Below, piece after piece: positions 49,770 to 61,200 of a stretch of DNA of 64,000 nt; positions within the stretch are counted from its first letter, which is position 1; the number at the start of each line of letters is the position of its first letter. A program made the translations under genes and the position numbers. Origin of the DNA: Gordonia polyisoprenivorans NBRC 16320 = JCM 10675 (GTDB lineage: Bacteria > Actinomycetota > Actinomycetes > Mycobacteriales > Mycobacteriaceae); NCBI RefSeq assembly GCF_000241325.1, contig NZ_BAEI01000067.1, positions 1-64,000 of the forward strand, given 5' to 3'. The notes under the pieces are model-generated. The model had not been told where the DNA came from, made no database searches, and saw only the letters and a program-made list of their open reading frames with translations.

Positions 49770-52202
49770 TCACCGGCAGGCCGGGACAGCCACCTTCATC
49801 TGCGGGGTGTCGACGAGGGGCTGGATGGGGACGTCGGCGGGGCCGTGCGCCGACGTCGGCTCCTCGAGGTTCATGGTGACGGTGACTTTCTGACCGGGCG
49901 GCACGCGCACCAGGGTCGAGACGTAGGGGCGGCCGTTGAGGGTTTCGTTGGTGTAGAGCGGGCCGACGCCGTCGACGGTCAGGGAGGTGACGGTCGCGCC
50001 TTTGGTGGTCAGCATCGCGACGTTGACGAGGTTCGTTCCGCGTGCCACCGAAAGGTTGGTGCCGTTGGGTGCGACGACATAGTCGGGCAGCGAAAGGTTG
50101 TCGAGAGTGTTGGTGAGCGTGACGGTCACCGTGCTCTTCCGCGAGTCCCCGCTGCATCCGGCGGCCTGATACGAGATCTCCCGGCGCAGGTAGTAGTCGA
50201 GCTTGTTACCGGCTGCGTTGGACAGCGCGACCTGGAGATACGGTGCGGACGTGTCCGGGATCTGGTGTCCGAGGTCGGTGGACTCCAGGATCTTCTGCTC
50301 GGCGGGATCGGCGCTGTACACCATGATCCGACGCTCATGCACCCCACGACCCAGCGCTTCGAGGAGTGCGCCGGTGTCGCCGCGGAAACCGGAGATCTGG
50401 CCGACGACGGCCCGGGAGATGCTCTGCAGATACGCTTTTCGCGCATCATTGTTGTCGGCGAAACGCTGATACGCCGTCGACAGCGTGATCGGGACGATGT
50501 TGTCGGCGGTGATCTTCTCCCCGCTCGGCAGCGTGACCGGCCCGGTCACCTTCAGGACGTAGCTCATCGCGATCGGGTCGAGCGCGACGGCACCGTCGAG
50601 TTGCTGTCCGGTCTGCGACTTCCAGTTGGCAATCCAGATCCGGGCGGCGTCGGGAAAGTTCGGGCTCAGATTGGAGTTGCGGAAATCGGTGTAGGGCTTG
50701 AACGAGTCGAACAGCCAGTCGTACTCCTGCCCCAGATCGATCTGCGGACGCGTCGGATTACGGAAGTCCGAGTTGGCGCCCAACGTCGGCGCGGTCACCC
50801 GGCCGTCGGTGGCGTTGATGATCGCGAACCCGCCGACGAGCCCGCCGGTCCCCCGAGACTCCGACGGCGTCTGCAAGGCGAGGATGTAGTTCCGCGGCCC
50901 GTCGGCGCCGAGCATCGACGGAACCAGTTGCGCGGCAGTATCGGTGCCCTGCACGGTGGTGTTGGCACGGTCGAGCAGGTCGACGAGCTGATTGCGGGCG
51001 TCGGCGACCGTGCCCGACCAAGTCGGATCGATCCCGGCTGCGCGGGCGGCGATCGCGTCGGACTTCTCCGCGATCGCCGCGAGCTGCGGTTGCGCCTGCC
51101 GCAGCGGGGCGGTGGAGATGGTGTCGCCGCGGCGCAGCTGTGACGGCGAGAGCACCGACGACAGATCCGCCGACGGCACCAGTACCTGGGAGGCGTAATC
51201 CGACACCGCTGAACTGATCTGGGTCACCGAGTCGAGTGGTTTGCCGAGCCACGGGATGGCCGCGGCCGCCGACCACACCACCCCGTCGGTGCGGTCTGCG
51301 GCACTACCCGCCTCGTCGGCCGCCGACTGCGCGGCCTGCTTGGCCGTCTTCTGGTCGCCGTCGAGGATCGCGGTGCGCGCGCGTTGCGCGTCGGCGCGCG
51401 CGGACTCCAACTCCCCCTTCGCCGCGAGCGCCGAATAGGCAAGCCACGCAACACCGATCACCACCACAGAGATGAGCACACCGATGATGATCCACAGCCA
51501 CCGATTCCGCCACCACCGGGCGCGCGGCGTCTCGTCACCCGACGACGCCGACCCCGGGTCCTCCGGCGGCGGCGTACCGTCGTCGGCCACCGGCTCGACG
51601 GGCACCGGCTCCGGCACGCGACCACCGGGCAACTCCACAGCCGCACCGCCGGCCAGCCACGACGCCACGTCGAGCACCCGCGGTTCGATCTCGGCGAATA
51701 CCCGCTCGAACGCCTCCTTCGGCTGTCCCATCGGGTCGACGATGTCGAGGCGCTCGGCGTTGGTGTCGATCCGTGCTCGCGACTCGATCACCGTCGACAG
51801 GCCGGCGCCGTCGAGTTCGCCGACCAGCTCCACGAACTCGTTGAGCGTGAACATCCGCTTCCACCGCGCGGGTGTCGTCCGCTGGCACGCGGCGCGGTGT
51901 TCGCGGGTCATCGTGAGCACCAGGTCGGCACCGTCGAGGATCTGCGGGCGAAGGTAGTGGGCTTCGAATCCGGCTGCGTCGTAGCCGTGTTCGTCGAGCA
52001 CCTCGACCGACAGAGGATGCATCGGCGCACCGTTCTGCGCGCCGACACCCGCGCTGGTCACCGTCACCGACACCCCGGCGGTACCGGCGAGTGTCCGCAG
52101 AATGCGCTCGGCGATCGGCGACCGACAGATGTTGCCCGTGCACACGAACAGAATCGACTGGGGCCGGTCGCCCACTCCCGGACCGCTCTGTCCTTCGCTC
52201 AC
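49770..52202 (-). CDS. Low-molecular-weight protein tyrosine phosphatase fused to DUF4012
   Basis: 810 residues from a GTG at 52202 that overlaps the NRPS2 stop (GTGA), with GAGGAG 5 nt upstream. Residues about 15-185 are an arsenate-reductase-like LMW phosphatase: P-loop [10 protein letters not shown] (Cys21, Arg27) and general-acid Asp156 in DPMGQP. A helix at about 230-255 ([22 protein letters not shown]) follows, then a DUF4012 domain strongly similar to that at 37451-39268 ([40 protein letters not shown]). The phosphatase should be cytoplasmic and DUF4012 outside, giving a transmembrane protein. Wzb-type phosphatases reverse BY-kinase phosphorylation; here the partner is probably the kinase at 39270-40730. 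Confidence 0.92.
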   Translation of the reverse strand: MSEGQSGPGVGDRPQSILFVCTGNICRSPIAERILRTLAGTAGVSVTVTSAGVGAQNGAPMHPLSVEVLDEHGYDAAGFEAHYLRPQILDGADLVLTMTREHRAACQRTTPARWKRMFTLNEFVELVGELDGAGLSTVIESRARIDTNAERLDIVDPMGQPKEAFERVFAEIEPRVLDVASWLAGGAAVELPGGRVPEPVPVEPVADDGTPPPEDPGSASSGDETPRARWWRNRWLWIIIGVLISVVVIGVAWLAYSALAAKGELESARADAQRARTAILDGDQKTAKQAAQSAADEAGSAADRTDGVVWSAAAAIPWLGKPLDSVTQISSAVSDYASQVLVPSADLSSVLSPSQLRRGDTISTAPLRQAQPQLAAIAEKSDAIAARAAGIDPTWSGTVADARNQLVDLLDRANTTVQGTDTAAQLVPSMLGADGPRNYILALQTPSESRGTGGLVGGFAIINATDGRVTAPTLGANSDFRNPTRPQIDLGQEYDWLFDSFKPYTDFRNSNLSPNFPDAARIWIANWKSQTGQQLDGAVALDPIAMSYVLKVTGPVTLPSGEKITADNIVPITLSTAYQRFADNNDARKAYLQSISRAVVGQISGFRGDTGALLEALGRGVHERRIMVYSADPAEQKILESTDLGHQIPDTSAPYLQVALSNAAGNKLDYYLRREISYQAAGCSGDSRKSTVTVTLTNTLDNLSLPDYVVAPNGTNLSVARGTNLVNVAMLTTKGATVTSLTVDGVGPLYTNETLNGRPYVSTLVRVPPGQKVTVTMNLEEPTSAHGPADVPIQPLVDTPQMKVAVPACR

Positions 52203-55200
52203 CAATGCTCCTCGAGTAGTTCCGCGATCTGCCGCATCGACGCCGGCCCACCAAGATCGGCGTGCGCACGACCGGTCTCGATCACCTCGACGTCACCGTC
52301 GAGATAGGGCGCCCACGCCTGCCTCTTCACGTCCACATCCATGCCGCCGTCGTTCGACGCCAGGTACAGGACCCTACCTGCGGTCACCGACGACGGCTGA
52401 TGTCGGCGCAACCCATCGACGACGATCCCGATGCGGTGGGTGACGGTGGCCGCCAGGTCGGGGTCGGCGGCGGCGAGGGGCTGCAGCAGCTCGTCGAGCC
52501 GGGCCGCATCGTCGTCGGCGACGCCCTCGAGTTCGGCGGCGGCGACTTCGGCCGGGGTCCGTGGGTCGAGAAGCACCAGTAGCGCGATCTCTCCGCCACT
52601 CTCGACGATCTGCCGGGCGATCTCGTGGGCGAGCACCCCACCGTACGACCAGCCGATCAGTCGATACGGACCGTTGGGTTGGCGCTCGCGGATCGCGGTC
52701 ACGTGACGTGCCGCGATGGCGGCCAACGACTCCGGCATCGCGTGCGCGGTGTCGAGGAGCTCGGGTAGTTGGACGCCGAGCACGCGGCGATCCGGCAGGG
52801 CGTGGGCCAGCGGGGCGTAATCGGTGACGATGCCCGTCACGGTGTGCACCACCCACAGCGGCGCGCTCTCCCCCACCATGGCCTTGCGCGCCGCGCTCTC
52901 CGCCGACAACTCCACCACCCGGTGCTCCAGCAGCCGGTCACCGCTGGCGACGACGCCGGCGGGTGTGGCGTGCGCGAACAGTTCGGCAACCGACATCCGC
53001 AACCCGGTACGGTGCTCGATCTCGTCACGTAACGCGATCAGCGCCAACGAGTTTCCGCCGGCGTCGAAGAAATCGTCGTCCATGCCGACCGGCACCCCGA
53101 GGACCGACTCGAACGCCGCGCACACCGCGTGTTCGTGGGCGGTGGCCGGTGCGCGACCGGATCGGGTCCATTGCGGCGGTGGGAGCGCAGCGTCGTCGAT
53201 CTTGCCTGCGCTGGTGTGCGGTAACGCGGCGACGGCGATGATCTGCGCGGGCACCATGTGCCGCGGGAGCGTGCGGACGACCGCGCGGCGCATCTGCTCG
53301 ACGCCGGCCGCGTCACCGACGACGTACGAGATCAGGGCGGCGCCGGCCGGACCCGGCCGGACGACGGTTGCCGCCTGTGCCGCCCCCGATCCCAAGAGCA
53401 CGGCGTCGATCTCGGCGGGTTCGACGCGTTGCCCGCGGATCTTGATCTGTCGGTCGACGCGCCCCACATAGATCAGGCCACCGCCGCGCCGGTCCCAGCG
53501 CACGAGATCACCGGTGCGATAGAGCCGTTCGCCTCCGGGGCCGGCAACGAACCGTGCGGCGGTCTTGCCTGGATCACCCAGATATCCGCGCGCCAATCCG
53601 GTTCCGGCGACGTACAGTTCGCCGACCACACCGGGCGCCGCCGGCCGCAGCCGCCGGTCCAGAATGATCGTTCCGATGCCGGGCAGCGGGTATCCGATCC
53701 GATTCGGCTCGTCGGATCGATAGGGGGCGCCGGTCACCCAGACGGTCGCTTCGGTGGGACCGTACACGTTGTCGACCTCGGTGTGCGCCGACCACTGGTC
53801 GGCAAGGGTGCGCGGCAACGCTTCTCCCCCGATGAAAACGCGACGCATCGACGGCAACGCCGCGGGGTCGACGGTTTGCATCACCGACGGCGTCCCGAGT
53901 ATCACGGTGGCGCTGACGTCCCGTAGCCACGCGGTCAGTTGGTTGCCGGCGCGCACCGTCGACGGCGCAACCACCAGTGCCGCACCCGCTCCGACCGCCG
54001 ACAGGATCGCCATGATCGACGCGTCGAACGCCGGGCCGGTGGTGAACGCGACCCGGTCCAACACCGAGATGCCGCTCACCCTGGTGCAGCGGTGCAGTCC
54101 ACGATGGGTGACCGCGACCGCGCTGGGGGTGCCCGTGGTGCCGGAGGTGGTGATGATGTAGGCGAGCGCATCGGGTGAGACCCGTTGTGCTGGAACAGGT
54201 GTGACAGGACCGTGAGGTTGGGGTGGAATATCGTGACGGGTCACCGGTCGGGCCTGCGCAAGCGCGAGGGTCTTCTCGATGCGGGCGGCCGGATGATCGA
54301 CGTCGACGGCCACGATCACCGCCCCGAGCCGGCTCACCGCCCACCACGCCACCACCCATTCGACGGATCGGTCGATGAGCAGCCCGACCCGATCTCCCAC
54401 GCGCACACCGCGGTCGGCGAAGCTGCGGACGGTCACCGAGACCCAGGCGTCGAGCTCGGCAAAGGTGAGATGCCGTACACCGTCGCCGACGGCCATCACG
54501 TTCGCATGCCGACGCACGGCCGCGTCGAGAATGTCGTGCAGCAGTGGCGGTTCGACGCTGTCGGGGGTGGCGCCCGCATGCTCGAGGATGAACTCCGACT
54601 CGCGCCGGCTCAGCAGACGGGTGGGGTCGAGGCGCTGTGTTCCGTCGCCGGTGACGATCTGCAGTGCGGTGCCGATTCTCCGGACGATCGTGTTGATCTG
54701 AGCCTCCGAGAACAGTTGTCGCGCATAGATCACGTCGATGCGGTGTCCCTCGGGGTCGAGTGCGATGATCACCTGCAGATCGAATTCGCTTCTCGGGCTG
54801 AACTCGTCGATGCCGGGCACGGTGCCGGCGGCTGCCGCTGAGCCCGACGCCATGGCTCCGTCGACCACCGAGAACATGATCTGCACCAGGGGATGTCGGC
54901 CGACGACGCGGGTGACACCGAGATGGTCGACGACGTCGTCGAAGGCGACGAGGGCATGGTCGGTGGCCGCGAGGTCGTCGTCGCGCACCATGTTGATGAG
55001 TTCCTCGACGGTACCGACGGCCCCGATCCGGGTGCGCACCACCACGGTCGACACGAGCATGCCGACCACCGACCGCCACCGGTCGTCGCCGCGCAGCGAG
55101 ACGGGGGTGGCTATGGCGATGTCGTCGGCGCCGGCCTGCACGCTCAGCGCGAATGCTGTTGCCGCGTGCAGGATGTGGAACTCGGAGGCGTGGTGGACGC

Positions 55201-58200
55201 GTGCGGTGCTGCGGATCTTGTCGGTGAGCTGGCGGGTCAGGGTGCGACGCACGGTTGCCGTCGAGAGGTCACGCACGACGGGTCGGTGTTCGACGAGGCC
55301 GAGGTCGTCGGCGTATCCGTCGAGCGCTTGCTCCCAGAACTCCAGCTGGTCAGCACGTTCGGTACGTTCTCGCGCGTCGAGTTCTGCTGCGGCACCGAGA
55401 AAATCACCCGTCGACGGACCGAGTGGGGTGCCCATCACTGCGGCGGTGAGGTCGGCGGCGATCATGGCCGCGGATTCGCCGTCGATGCTGATGTGGTGTA
55501 CGAGGATGCCCATCGCGAGTGGACGCTCGCCGGTGTCCGTGAGCACGCCGACGACGAGCGCCCGCACCGGCGGTTGGCCGGCGGAGTTGGCGGGCGGGAG
55601 GTGCAGCAGACCGGTCAGCACATCGGCGTCGAGTGAGTCAGCGGGGAGGATCTCGACATCGGGTGACCAGCCCTCGACGACCCGCTGGCACGGGCCACTC
55701 CCCGTGTCGCCGTAGGCCAGACGCAAAGCCTGGTGGCGGGCGATCACGGCGAGCAGAGCGTCGGCCGCCTTCTCAGCGGTCACGCCGTCGGGTACCGGCA
55801 CCACGACGGGTACCGCATAGAGGGGTGCGGCCTCGGCCATGGACGCCGCGGTCCACAGTCGTCGTTGCGTCGGCGCCAGCGGCACCCACTCCCCGCCGAC
55901 AGCGCCCTCCACACCCGCGACAGCACTCATTTCTCCGCCGACAGCGCCCTCCCCAGCGCCGACGGCGCTCACCACACCCGCGACAGCGCTCGCCAGGGCA
56001 CGCGGCGTCGGGTGGTCGAAGACGAGCGCGGTCGGCACCCGCACGCCCAGGTCGCGTCCCAACCTCGACGACACCTGCGTCGCCGACAACGACGTGCCGC
56101 CGAGCGTGAAGAAGTCCTCGTCGGTCGCGACGTCGTCGACGCCGAGGATGTCGGCCATCACCGCGCGCACCGCCTCCACATCGTGCGAGTTCGGCTCGCC
56201 GACAGCCGCAATGGGCCGCGGCGTCACCTCCTCGGCCACCACCCCGGTCGGCAGCGCCGTCAGCTCGGGGAACGGTCGGTCGAGGTCGTCGGCCATCGCC
56301 GCGAGTGCCGCGCACACGTCGGTGAGCAGCGCATCGGCCACCTCGGCCGGCACCCGCGGTGAATACACCGCGGTCGCCTCGAGGTGCCCGTCGACGATGG
56401 TGATCACCAGCTCGGCGTCGAGTTTGGCGGCCACCGCATCTCCGTCGAGTGGCACGGGCTCCGCGCGCACCCCGTCGGCGAGGACTCCCGCGTTGAACAC
56501 CCCCGCATTGAACACCCCTGCCCCGTCGAGCGCGGGCACCACGTCCTGGCCGACGAGCAGGATCGAGGTGAGCGGGTCGATGCCGTCGCGAGCACCGGGG
56601 CGGACGGCTGCGGCCACCGCCTCGTAGGGCACCTCGGCGTGGGCGAGGGCGTCGAGCGCGACGTCGCGCGCCTGCCGCACCGCCGACCGCATCGACGTGG
56701 TGGCGTCGATCCGGGTGCGCAGGGCGACGGTGTTGACGAACATCCCGACCACCGACTCCCACTGCGGTGCCGACCGCCCGTGCACGGGCATCGCGATGAC
56801 CACGTCGTCGCGTCGTGCCCAGCGGCCGAGGACCGATGCCAGCGCGGCATGGGCTGCCTGGAACAATGTTGCCGATTCCCGTTGTGCCGCAGCGGTGATC
56901 GCGGTGGTGACGCCGGTGTCGAAGCGGTGGGTGATACGGCCACCCGGTCCGACGTCGCCGCCGACGCCGGGGGTGCGGAACGGGGCGGCCCCGTCCAACA
57001 CCTGTTGCCAGTGGCGGATCTCGCGGGCGTAGCGGCTCGACGGATCGTCGGGGCGCCCGAGGAGCGCGAGATGCCACTGGGTGTAGTCACCGTAGGTGAG
57101 TGCGGGCGCCGCCAGTTCGGTGCCGGTGAAGGCCTGGGCGAGCTCGCCGAGGAGCAGTCGCACCGACCAGCCGTCGAGCGCGATGTGATGTGCGGTCACG
57201 GCCACATCGACGTGGTTGGCGCTCTCGAACAGGACTGCGCGAACACCGATTTCGCATTCCAGGTCGAAGGGCCGCGTGATCTCGTCCCGAATCGCCGCGC
57301 CCACATCACCGTTCACCCGGACGATGCGGACGTCGGCGCCGTCGGCGAGTCGCTGCCACGGCCCGTCGTCGATGACGGTCCGTAGGCTCTCGTGGCGCCC
57401 GAGTACCGCGACCATCGCCTTGGCGAGCCTGTCGACGTCGACGGCTCCGCTCAGCCGCACCACCAGCGGTACGTGGTACGCCGTCGACGAGGGAGCACGC
57501 AGATGCTGAATCCAGATGCGCCGCTGCGGGTATGCCAGCGGCAGCCGTTCGGGTCGGGGCAGGTGGCGTGGCACAGCGACCGGTACATCGGAGCCCACCG
57601 GGATTGCCGCGGCGAGGGCGGCGACGGTCCGCGTGTCGAACAGGGTGCGGACCGCGACGTCGGCGCCGAGACGTTCGGAAAGCCGGGAAGCGACCTGTGT
57701 CGCCGACAACGACGTACCGCCGAGGGCAAAGAAGTCGGCGTGCGCGTGCACCTCGTCGACGCCGAGGACCTCGCGGTACACGGCCGCCACCGTCCGCTCC
57801 ACATCGGTGCGTGGGGCGACGATCTCCGCGACATCAGCCGCGAGGTCCGGGGCGGGCAGGCGGCTGCGGTCGATCTTGCCGGTCGGCCCGAGCGGCAGCC
57901 GATCGACGAGTGTGATCGACGCCGGAACCACGCTGCGCGGCAGCACCGTACGCACCTGTTCCCGCAGGCTCGCACCGTCCACGGGGGAACCCGGTGCCGG
58001 AATGACCCACGCGGCGAGCACCCGTTCACCGGCCGGGGTGCGACGGGCGGCGACGACGGCTTCGCTCACGTCCGCAAGACCGGCGAGCGCGGCCTCCACC
58101 TCGGCCGGTTCGATCCGGATGCCGCGCACCTTCAGCTGATCGTCGCGGCGACCGTGGATGACGAGGTCGCCGTCGGCGCGCCGGTGGACGAGGTCGCCGG

Positions 58201-61200
58201 TGCGATACATCCGCGTCCCATCGGGGCCGGCCACGAACGCGGCCGCCGTGCCAGCCGGGTCGTCGAGATAGCCTCGTGCCAGGGCACTTCCGCCGATATA
58301 CAGTTCGCCGATCGTGTAGGCGGGTACCGGCCGCAACGCGTCGTCGAGGATGACGGCGTCGACTCCGGGCATGGTGGCGCCGATGGTGATCGGGCCATCG
58401 AGGCGGCACCGCGCGCTGGTGACGGCGACCGTCGTCTCGGTCGGCCCGTACTCGTTGCTGACGATGTGCCCGTGCGCCATCCACGTTCCGGCCAGCCGGG
58501 CGCTCAGCGCTTCCCCACCAACCGCGACGTGCCGGACCTCCGGCACCTGCGCGGGGCTGATCGTCGACAGCACCGACGGCGTCGTCAGCAGCACAGTGGT
58601 CTCGGTGTCGGCGATGTGGTCGGCGAGGTCGTCGCCGCCGATCACCTCCGGCGGGCAGATCACGACGCAGGCTCCTGCGGCAAGGACGGGCACGATGCCC
58701 ATCAGGTGCGCGTCGAAACCGACGGCGTACGTGTGCATCACGCGGTCTAGGGGCGTCAGCTCGAGGCGTCGGACGGTGTCGCGGGCCCAGCCGGCGAGTC
58801 CGCGATGGGTGACGACGACGCCCTTGGGCCGGCCCGTGGTCCCCGAGGTGAAGGTGAGGTAGGCGGCGTCGTCGATGTGCAGCGGGCGCACCCGGTCGGC
58901 GCGGGTGAATCGTCGCCGTTCCCGCGAGTACAAGTAGGGGTTGTCGACAGCAATCACCGGCACCGCACCCACATCCGGCACCTCGTCGGCGACGAGCGTG
59001 AGAACCACGGCAGCACGGGCACGGTCGAGTATGTCGCGGCGTCGGGCTGCGGGGTCGGCGGGGTCGACGGCTACGAAGGCCGCGCCGGTCCGGGCGATCG
59101 CCACGGTGGCCACCACCCCGAACACCGACCGCGGCAGGTGACACGCCACCACCTGTCCAGGTCCGATCCCCTGCTCGCGCAGCCGCCACGCGAGCGCGTC
59201 GGCGAGGCGGTCGACGTCGCCGTAACGCAGCGCGGCACCGCATCCGGGGATGCGGTGCGCGGCGTCGTCGACGGCGATCGCCGACGGTGTGGCGAGCTGC
59301 GCGTCGAGCAGCTCGGCCAGCGTCTCCGGCGGTGGTGGCTCCACCCGCCAAACTGCCGGGCCACCGAGGAGGTCGGCCCCCGTCCGTTCGGGTTGTGCCA
59401 CAGCCTGTTCGAGCGTGGCTCCGAGGAGCGAGGCGAGGGCATCGAGTCGAGGTTCGTCGGTGACCCGCTCCCCGCAGGTGAGGTCGAGGTGTGCTCGTCC
59501 GTCGCGGCGGTGGCTCATCACATCGATGCCGAACAGTGGTGCGGTGGCGCCGGAGTAGCGCGACGCCACGTCGTCGGGGACGGCGCCGAGGACGACGTCG
59601 AACAGTGGGCGTCCGGCGCGGTCGCGGTCGGGGTCGGCGATGCGGCCGATCGCCGACAGCGGCAGGTCGGCATGGGCGAGCGCACCGACGTCGGTGGCGG
59701 TGACCCTGGTGAGGAGGTCGGTGAAGGGGATGTCGAGGTCGATGCGGGAGTGCAGCGGGACGGCGCGGGCGAAGAGTCCGGGGACGTCGGCCAGGCGCGG
59801 GTCAACCCGCCCGGACAGTGCGGTGCCGATGGTGACGACGTCGCTGCCGGACTGTCGGGCGAGGATCATCGCGAGGACGGTGTGCAGCACGATGAATGGG
59901 GTGCTGCGCGCATCGGCGGCGAGCGCGTCGAGTTGCGCGGTGGTCTCGGTCGCGAGCACCACCGCGCTGTGGCGGGGCCGGCCGCCGGCGGGTGCACCGA
60001 GGTCGATTTCGGGGAGTTGCAGCGTGGCAACGGGTTCGGCGAACACCGATGTCCAGTAGGCGGTGAGTTCGGCTCGGCGGGCGTCGAGGGTGTCGAGGCG
60101 CCACTGGGTGTAGCGCCGGTAGTCGACGGCCGGAAGGGTGGGCGCGGTCAGCGCCGACCGCAGGATCGGCAGCGTTTCGCCATCGGCGACGATGTGGTGG
60201 ACGACCACGAGAATCCATGTGGTGGCGTCGTGTTCGACGAAGGAAAGGCGCCACGGGAGGCTGGTCGTCAGGTCGATGGGTTCGGCCAGCGCGGCGAGTG
60301 CCTCGCCGACGTCGGCGACCTCGGTGACCGCGAGCGCACCCAGATGGGCGCGGACGTCGGCGTCGGTCCAGCGCTCTTGGTAGGGCGTGCCGTCGTCGGC
60401 GATCGGGAAGCTGGTGCGCAGCGCGTCGTAGGTCAGGGCGACGGAGGTGAGTGCGCCGCGCAGGTCGTCGATGCTGCCGTCCCAGATCTCGGCGACCGGG
60501 ATCGCCATGGTCATGAGGTATCCGGTGCGGTCGGGTTCAGCACGCCACCGCAGCCACAGGTCTTCCTGCTCGGGCGCCAGCGGAAGCCGATCGGGTTGGG
60601 GGCGAACACCATCCAGATCGGGAACAACGTCCGTCATCACGGCATCCAGCGCGGCCAGATCCCGGACGGTGGGTGCGGCGAAGACGTCGGTCACCGAGAT
60701 CGCGAGCCCGGATTGGGTCAACCGGCTGGCCAGGCGTGCCGCCGACAGCGAGTTGCCGCCCACGGCAAAGAAGTTGGTGTCGGCGGTGATGGGCGGTGCA
60801 TCGCCGAGGGTGGCGGCCATCGCGTCGGCAATCAGCTGTTCGCGATCGGTCAGCTCCCCCGGATCGCTCACGTCGGGCGCAGTGAGGCCGCGCAGCAACG
60901 CTTCCCGATCGAGCTTGCCGTGTGCGGTCAGCGGCCACCGGTCGACAAATCCGATCCGCGCGGGCACCTGATGCGCGGGAAGTGCTGCGGCACAAGCATC
61001 CATAAGGGTCGACTCGTCGGCGTCGCCGATCACGAATCCGACGAGCCGCTCGTCACCGGGCTGCGCACCCGAGTCGACGACGACCCGTGCGTCGTTAACG
61101 CCGGGCACGGATCGGAGTACCGCCACGACGGCGGCGGGTTCGACGCGGTATCCACGAATCTGCACTTGATCGTCGGTGCGGCCGAGGTAGGCCAGTCGGC

